DNA of 64,000 bases. Origin: Streptomyces lydicus (GTDB taxonomy: Bacteria; Actinomycetota; Actinomycetes; Streptomycetales; Streptomycetaceae). The position numbers and the translations under genes were made by a program. Shown piece after piece: positions 60,966 through 64,000 of the stretch (its first letter is position 1; every line of letters starts with the position of its first letter). The notes beneath the pieces were generated by a model. The model was not told the DNA's origin. It saw nothing but the letters and a program-made list of their open reading frames with translations, and did not search any database. Where the stretch lies: contig NZ_JNZA01000039.1 in NCBI RefSeq assembly GCF_000717345.1, forward strand, positions 1-64,000, given 5' to 3'.

Positions 60966-61110
60966 GCGGGTCACGCTAAGCGGGCGGACGCGTTCCGGCG
61001 CGCGTCACGGCCGTCGCGTCATGGCTCCGTAAGATCCGGCGGCTCTGTGACCGCTCGATCACCGTGGCCACTGCGATTCGGTAACAGGCCCCCGCGAGGT
61101 ATTTCGATAC

Positions 61111-61129
61111 GGCATATGTTGCATATGCT
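61111..61129. promoter_or_regulatory. Double CATATG element upstream of the PP2C phosphatase
   Basis: GGCATATG and GCATATGC lie 2 bp apart, with an additional GCATAT-GTTGC-ATATGC inverted repeat across them, about 105 bp upstream of the start codon. It is the fourth location of the CATATG-centred motif in this window. Confidence 0.4.
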
Positions 61130-61233
61130 CAGCTCGGGGGCCTGGGGGCCGTTTCCGGACACTCCGACGGCCGACTGCCCCCAAGGAACGCCCTGTCCCC
61201 CAACGCCTCATCAAGACACCGTCGGAGAACACC

Positions 61234-62304
61234 TTGGCCGTGGAGAACGGGGAGCACTGCACCGGCTCCCGTGTGCTGTCCGTGCTCCCCTACACGGTCA
61301 TGGCCGTGGTCAGCGCCGTCGACCTCACCGCGGGCCCCGAAGTCGGCTTCCTGCCGCTGGTCTCGCTGGGACCCGCCTTCGCCGGCCTGGTCGGCGGCTG
61401 GCGGCGGACCGCGCTGGTCGGGCTGACCGCGTTCATCCTCTGCGTCGGTCTGGGCGTCTACAACGGGTTGTTCGAGGACCGGCGCGGGCTGACCGCGCTG
61501 CTGTCGGTGGCCGGCGTGACCGCGGCCGGCGTGGTCGCCGCGGTGATGCGGCAGCGCCGCGAGGCGGAGCTGGCCAGCGTCCGCTCGATCGCCGAGGTCG
61601 CCCAGCGCGTGCTGCTGCGGCCGGTCCCGCGCAGCGCCGGACCACTGCGGATCGCGGTCTCGTACACCTCGGCGGTGGCCGAGGCCCGGATAGGCGGCGA
61701 TCTGTACGAGGTGGTGACCTCGCCCGCCGGCGTGCGGATCATCGTCGGCGACGTCCAGGGCAAGGGCCTGGAGGCGGTGGAGAGCGCGGCGGTGGTGCTG
61801 GGCGCCTTCCGGGAGGCCGCGCACGACGAGCCCGATCTGTCCGCCGTCGGCGAGCGCGTCGAACGGGCCCTGAACCGCCATCTGTCCGGCGAGCGCTTCG
61901 TCACGGCGGTGCTCGCCGAGATCGGCGACGGCCCGGACGCCACGCTCCTCAACTACGGCCATCCGGCCCCGCTGGTCGTCCGGCCCGACGGCACCGTCGC
62001 CTTCGCCGCGCCCCCCGACCGCGCCCTGCCGCTGGGCCTGACCCTCCACGACTCCGGGGCCCCGCTCCCCCACGAGGTGCCGTTCAGCCCCGGCGACCAG
62101 CTGCTGTTCTACACCGACGGGGTCTCCGAGGCCCGCGACGCGGCAGGCCGCTTCTACCCCCTCGACGAGCGCGCCGCCCACCTCAAGGACCCCGACCCGG
62201 AGACCGCGCTGCGGTCGGTCCGGGAGGATCTGGTCGAGCACGCGGAGGGCCCGCTGCACGACGACGCGGCGATGCTGCTGGTCCGCTACCGCGAGCGCCG
62301 CTGA
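61234..62304 (+). CDS. Membrane-anchored PP2C/SpoIIE-type phosphatase
   Basis: 356 residues. Three membrane helices (about 15-35, 40-62, 68-105) and a short linker precede a SpoIIE/RsbU-type phosphatase (about 130-355). Metal Asp are present in GGDLYEVV, VGDVQGKG, FYTDGVSEARD and HDDAAMLLV. Unlike the two larger phosphatases in this window it has no PAS, GAF or ATPase domain. It probably dephosphorylates an STAS-domain anti-anti-sigma factor. The TTG start has GGAG 6 bases upstream. Confidence 0.88.
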   Translation: MAVENGEHCTGSRVLSVLPYTVMAVVSAVDLTAGPEVGFLPLVSLGPAFAGLVGGWRRTALVGLTAFILCVGLGVYNGLFEDRRGLTALLSVAGVTAAGVVAAVMRQRREAELASVRSIAEVAQRVLLRPVPRSAGPLRIAVSYTSAVAEARIGGDLYEVVTSPAGVRIIVGDVQGKGLEAVESAAVVLGAFREAAHDEPDLSAVGERVERALNRHLSGERFVTAVLAEIGDGPDATLLNYGHPAPLVVRPDGTVAFAAPPDRALPLGLTLHDSGAPLPHEVPFSPGDQLLFYTDGVSEARDAAGRFYPLDERAAHLKDPDPETALRSVREDLVEHAEGPLHDDAAMLLVRYRERR

Positions 62305-62311
62305 GCATGTT

Positions 62312-63499
62312 TCACCTCAGGGCCACCCCGGTGTAGTTCTCCGCGAGTTCCGCGGCGGCGTGCGGGGAGCCGGCGATCCGGTCGAGCTGCGCGCGCTGGA
62401 GCCGGGTGTCGAACGGCGTCTGCCCGGGCGCGGTGTGCAGCATCGTCGTCATGGCGTACGAGAAGTGCTCGGCCCGCCAGACCCGGCGCAGACAGGTGTC
62501 GGAGTAGGCGTCGAGCAGCTCGGACCCGCCGGTCCGGTGCAGCCGGTCCAGGGCCCGGGCGAGGACGGTGACGTCGGCGACGGCGAGGTTGAGGCCCTTG
62601 GCGCCGGTCGGCGGCACGATGTGCGCCGCGTCGCCCGCCAGCAGGACCCGCCCGTAGCGCATCGGCTCGGTGACCGAACTCCGCATGGGCAGGACCGACT
62701 TCGCGGTGATCGGGCCGCGCCGCAGCTTCCACGGCGCGTCGACGGCGGTGCGGGCCTCCAGTTCGTCCCAGATCCGCTCGTCGGGCCAGTCGGCCGGATC
62801 GGTGCCGTTGGGGACCTGGAGGTAGAGCCGGCTGACGGCCGGGGTGCGCATGCTGAGCAGGGCGAAGCCGCGGTCGGAGTGCGCGTAGACCAGCTCGTCG
62901 GAGGACGGCGGGACGTCGGCGAGCACACCGAGCCAGGAGTAGGGGTAGCCGCGCTCGTAGGTGCGGCGTTCGCTCTGCGGCACGGCCTGCCGGGTCACGC
63001 CGTGGTAGCCGTCGCAGCCGATGACGTAGTCGCAGCTGAGGGTGTGTGCGGTGCCGTCGTGCAGGTAGCGGATGAGCGGGCGGTCGGTGTGCGCGCCCTC
63101 GACGGCGGTGGCCCGCGCGCCGAACAGCAGCGGCGGCCCGTCGGTGAGGTGCAGGGCGATCAGGTCCTTCACCACCTCGGTCTGGGCGTAGACCATGACC
63201 CGGCGGCCGCCGGTCAGCGCCGGGAAGTCGAGGCGGTGCGCGCGCCGGTCGAAGCGCAGCTCGATGCCGTCGTGGGGCAGGCCCTCGCGGTCCATCCGCT
63301 CCCCCGCCCCGCTGGCGCGCAGGACGTCCACGGTGGCCTGTTCGAGGATGCCGGCGCGCTGCCGCCGCTCGACGTAGTCGCGGTCGCGGCTCTCCAGGAC
63401 GACGCAGTCGATCCCGGAGCGGTGCAGCAGGCGGGCGAGCAGCAGGCCGGCGGGTCCGGCGCCGATGATGCCGACGGTGGTGCGGCGGGGTCGGGTCAC
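62312..63499 (-). CDS. pobA: 4-Hydroxybenzoate 3-monooxygenase
   Basis: 395 residues, the normal length of PobA, a flavoprotein that converts 4-hydroxybenzoate to protocatechuate using NAD(P)H and oxygen. GxGxxG FAD motif GAGPAG near residue 13, DYVIGCDGYHG (DG motif) near 160 and GDAAHIVPPTGAKGLN (GD motif) near 285 are all present, as is the R-Q-R-A-G stretch after the first helix. The GTG overlaps the stop of the upstream carboxymuconolactone decarboxylase gene, so it belongs to the protocatechuate operon. Confidence 0.93.
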   Translation of the reverse strand: MTRPRRTTVGIIGAGPAGLLLARLLHRSGIDCVVLESRDRDYVERRQRAGILEQATVDVLRASGAGERMDREGLPHDGIELRFDRRAHRLDFPALTGGRRVMVYAQTEVVKDLIALHLTDGPPLLFGARATAVEGAHTDRPLIRYLHDGTAHTLSCDYVIGCDGYHGVTRQAVPQSERRTYERGYPYSWLGVLADVPPSSDELVYAHSDRGFALLSMRTPAVSRLYLQVPNGTDPADWPDERIWDELEARTAVDAPWKLRRGPITAKSVLPMRSSVTEPMRYGRVLLAGDAAHIVPPTGAKGLNLAVADVTVLARALDRLHRTGGSELLDAYSDTCLRRVWRAEHFSYAMTTMLHTAPGQTPFDTRLQRAQLDRIAGSPHAAAELAENYTGVALR

Positions 63500-64000
63500 T
63501 GCGGTGTTCCTTCCACGGGGTGCGGGGGCGGGCCGTCCGGGCCCCGGAGGTGTTCGGTGACGATGCGGTCGGCGAGGGCGAAGGCGGTGTTGGCGGCGGG
63601 CACGCCGCAGTACACGGCTGTCTGCAGGAGGACCTCCTGGATCTCCTGCGGGGTGAGGCCGTTGCGCAGCGCGGCCCGCAGGTGCATCGCCAGTTCGTCG
63701 TGGTGGCCCCGGGCCACCAGCGCGGTGAGGGTGACGCAGCTGCGGGTCCGCCGTGACAGGCCGGGGCGGGTCCAGATCTCGCCCCAGGCGTAGCGGGTGA
63801 GGAAGTCCTGGAAGACCTCGGTCAGGGCGCTGGTCCGCGCCTGCGCCCGGTCGACGTGCGCGTCTCCGAGGACGGCGCGGCGGACGGCCGTGCCGGCGGC
63901 GCGCCGGGCGCGGTCATCCGTGTCGGGGAGGTGCGGGGCGCCGGGTGGCGGTGGCGGGGCCGCTGACGATCCGTCGGACGGGTGGGCCGCCAGATGGCCG
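63496..64000 (-). CDS. 4-Carboxymuconolactone decarboxylase domain, probable C-terminal half of PcaL (cut by window edge)
   Basis: The frame is open for 168 codons up to the window edge. The visible C-terminal 130 residues are a carboxymuconolactone decarboxylase: FLTRYAWGEIWTRPGLSRRTRS, LTALVARGHHDELAMH, GLTPQEIQEVLLQTAVYCGVPAAN. Before it comes a Pro-rich linker (GHLAAHPSDG onward). In streptomycetes and rhodococci this domain is fused behind 3-oxoadipate enol-lactone hydrolase as PcaL, and the linker suggests the same here, but the hydrolase half is outside the window. Role: beta-ketoadipate pathway for protocatechuate. Confidence 0.88.
   Translation of the reverse strand, partial: GHLAAHPSDGSSAAPPPPPGAPHLPDTDDRARRAAGTAVRRAVLGDAHVDRAQARTSALTEVFQDFLTRYAWGEIWTRPGLSRRTRSCVTLTALVARGHHDELAMHLRAALRNGLTPQEIQEVLLQTAVYCGVPAANTAFALADRIVTEHLRGPDGPPPHPVEGTPQ

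Overview
The window looks like a stretch of a Streptomyces (or close streptomycete) chromosome. GC content is very high with G/C-rich third positions, GTG and TTG starts are common, genes often overlap by ATGA or GTGA, and several families are typical of the group: SpoIIE-type phosphatases with ATPase domains, FHA-ABC exporters, streptophobe and DUF6777 proteins. I saw no rRNA, tRNA, CRISPR array, insertion sequence or prophage. Both ends cut through a gene.

Layout. 1-4.8 kb: a cut-off acidic protein, a DUF456 membrane protein, an AdaA/AlkA-type DNA repair protein whose glycosylase active-site loop looks lost, and rsgA preceded by a 23-codon small ORF. 4.8-10.2 kb: a quinone-oxidoreductase-like enzyme, two AraC regulators, a glyoxalase-fold protein and a UvrA2-like ATPase. 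10.3-23.7 kb, the most unusual part: a minus-strand operon in which a membrane PAS-GGDEF-EAL protein is fused in frame to an alpha-oxoamine-synthase-type PLP enzyme, followed by an MFS exporter and a SAM methyltransferase. Two inverted, paralogous SpoIIE-type phosphatases flank it. One is intact. The other has a shortened sensor and an Asp-to-Asn change at a metal ligand.

23.7-32.4 kb: a secreted glycine-rich protein with a clear promoter, small hypothetical proteins, an APC permease behind an array of 11-bp-phased repeats, a TetR regulator with an N-terminal zinc knuckle, an XRE regulator and a uracil/xanthine permease. 32.8-41.1 kb: a phospho-signalling and envelope locus (double-FHA ABC exporter, small protein, Ser/Thr kinase, streptophobe membrane protein, DUF6777 protein, L,D-transpeptidase lipoprotein). 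41.1-46.4 kb: a cupredoxin lipoprotein pair, an aldo/keto reductase with a MerR-type promoter, a Tat-exported phospholipase C and an anti-sigma-type ATPase.

46.5-54.5 kb: a three-subunit PaoABC-like molybdenum aldehyde oxidoreductase, a lipase, an isochorismatase-like hydrolase, a beta-lactamase-fold esterase and a zinc-ribbon protein. 54.5-61 kb: a possible surface-glycan group (GT-C-like membrane protein, membrane-bound molybdopterin oxidoreductase, methyltransferase, DUF2064 transferase, epimerase-glycosyltransferase fusion). 61.2-64 kb: a third PP2C phosphatase and the start of a protocatechuate operon (pobA plus a cut-off carboxymuconolactone decarboxylase).

Themes: partner-switching or c-di-GMP signalling and cell-envelope functions recur. 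An AT-rich palindrome (GGCATATGCC or its core) occurs upstream of four of these units and may mark a shared regulator. All functions are inferred from sequence read by eye. No database search was run.
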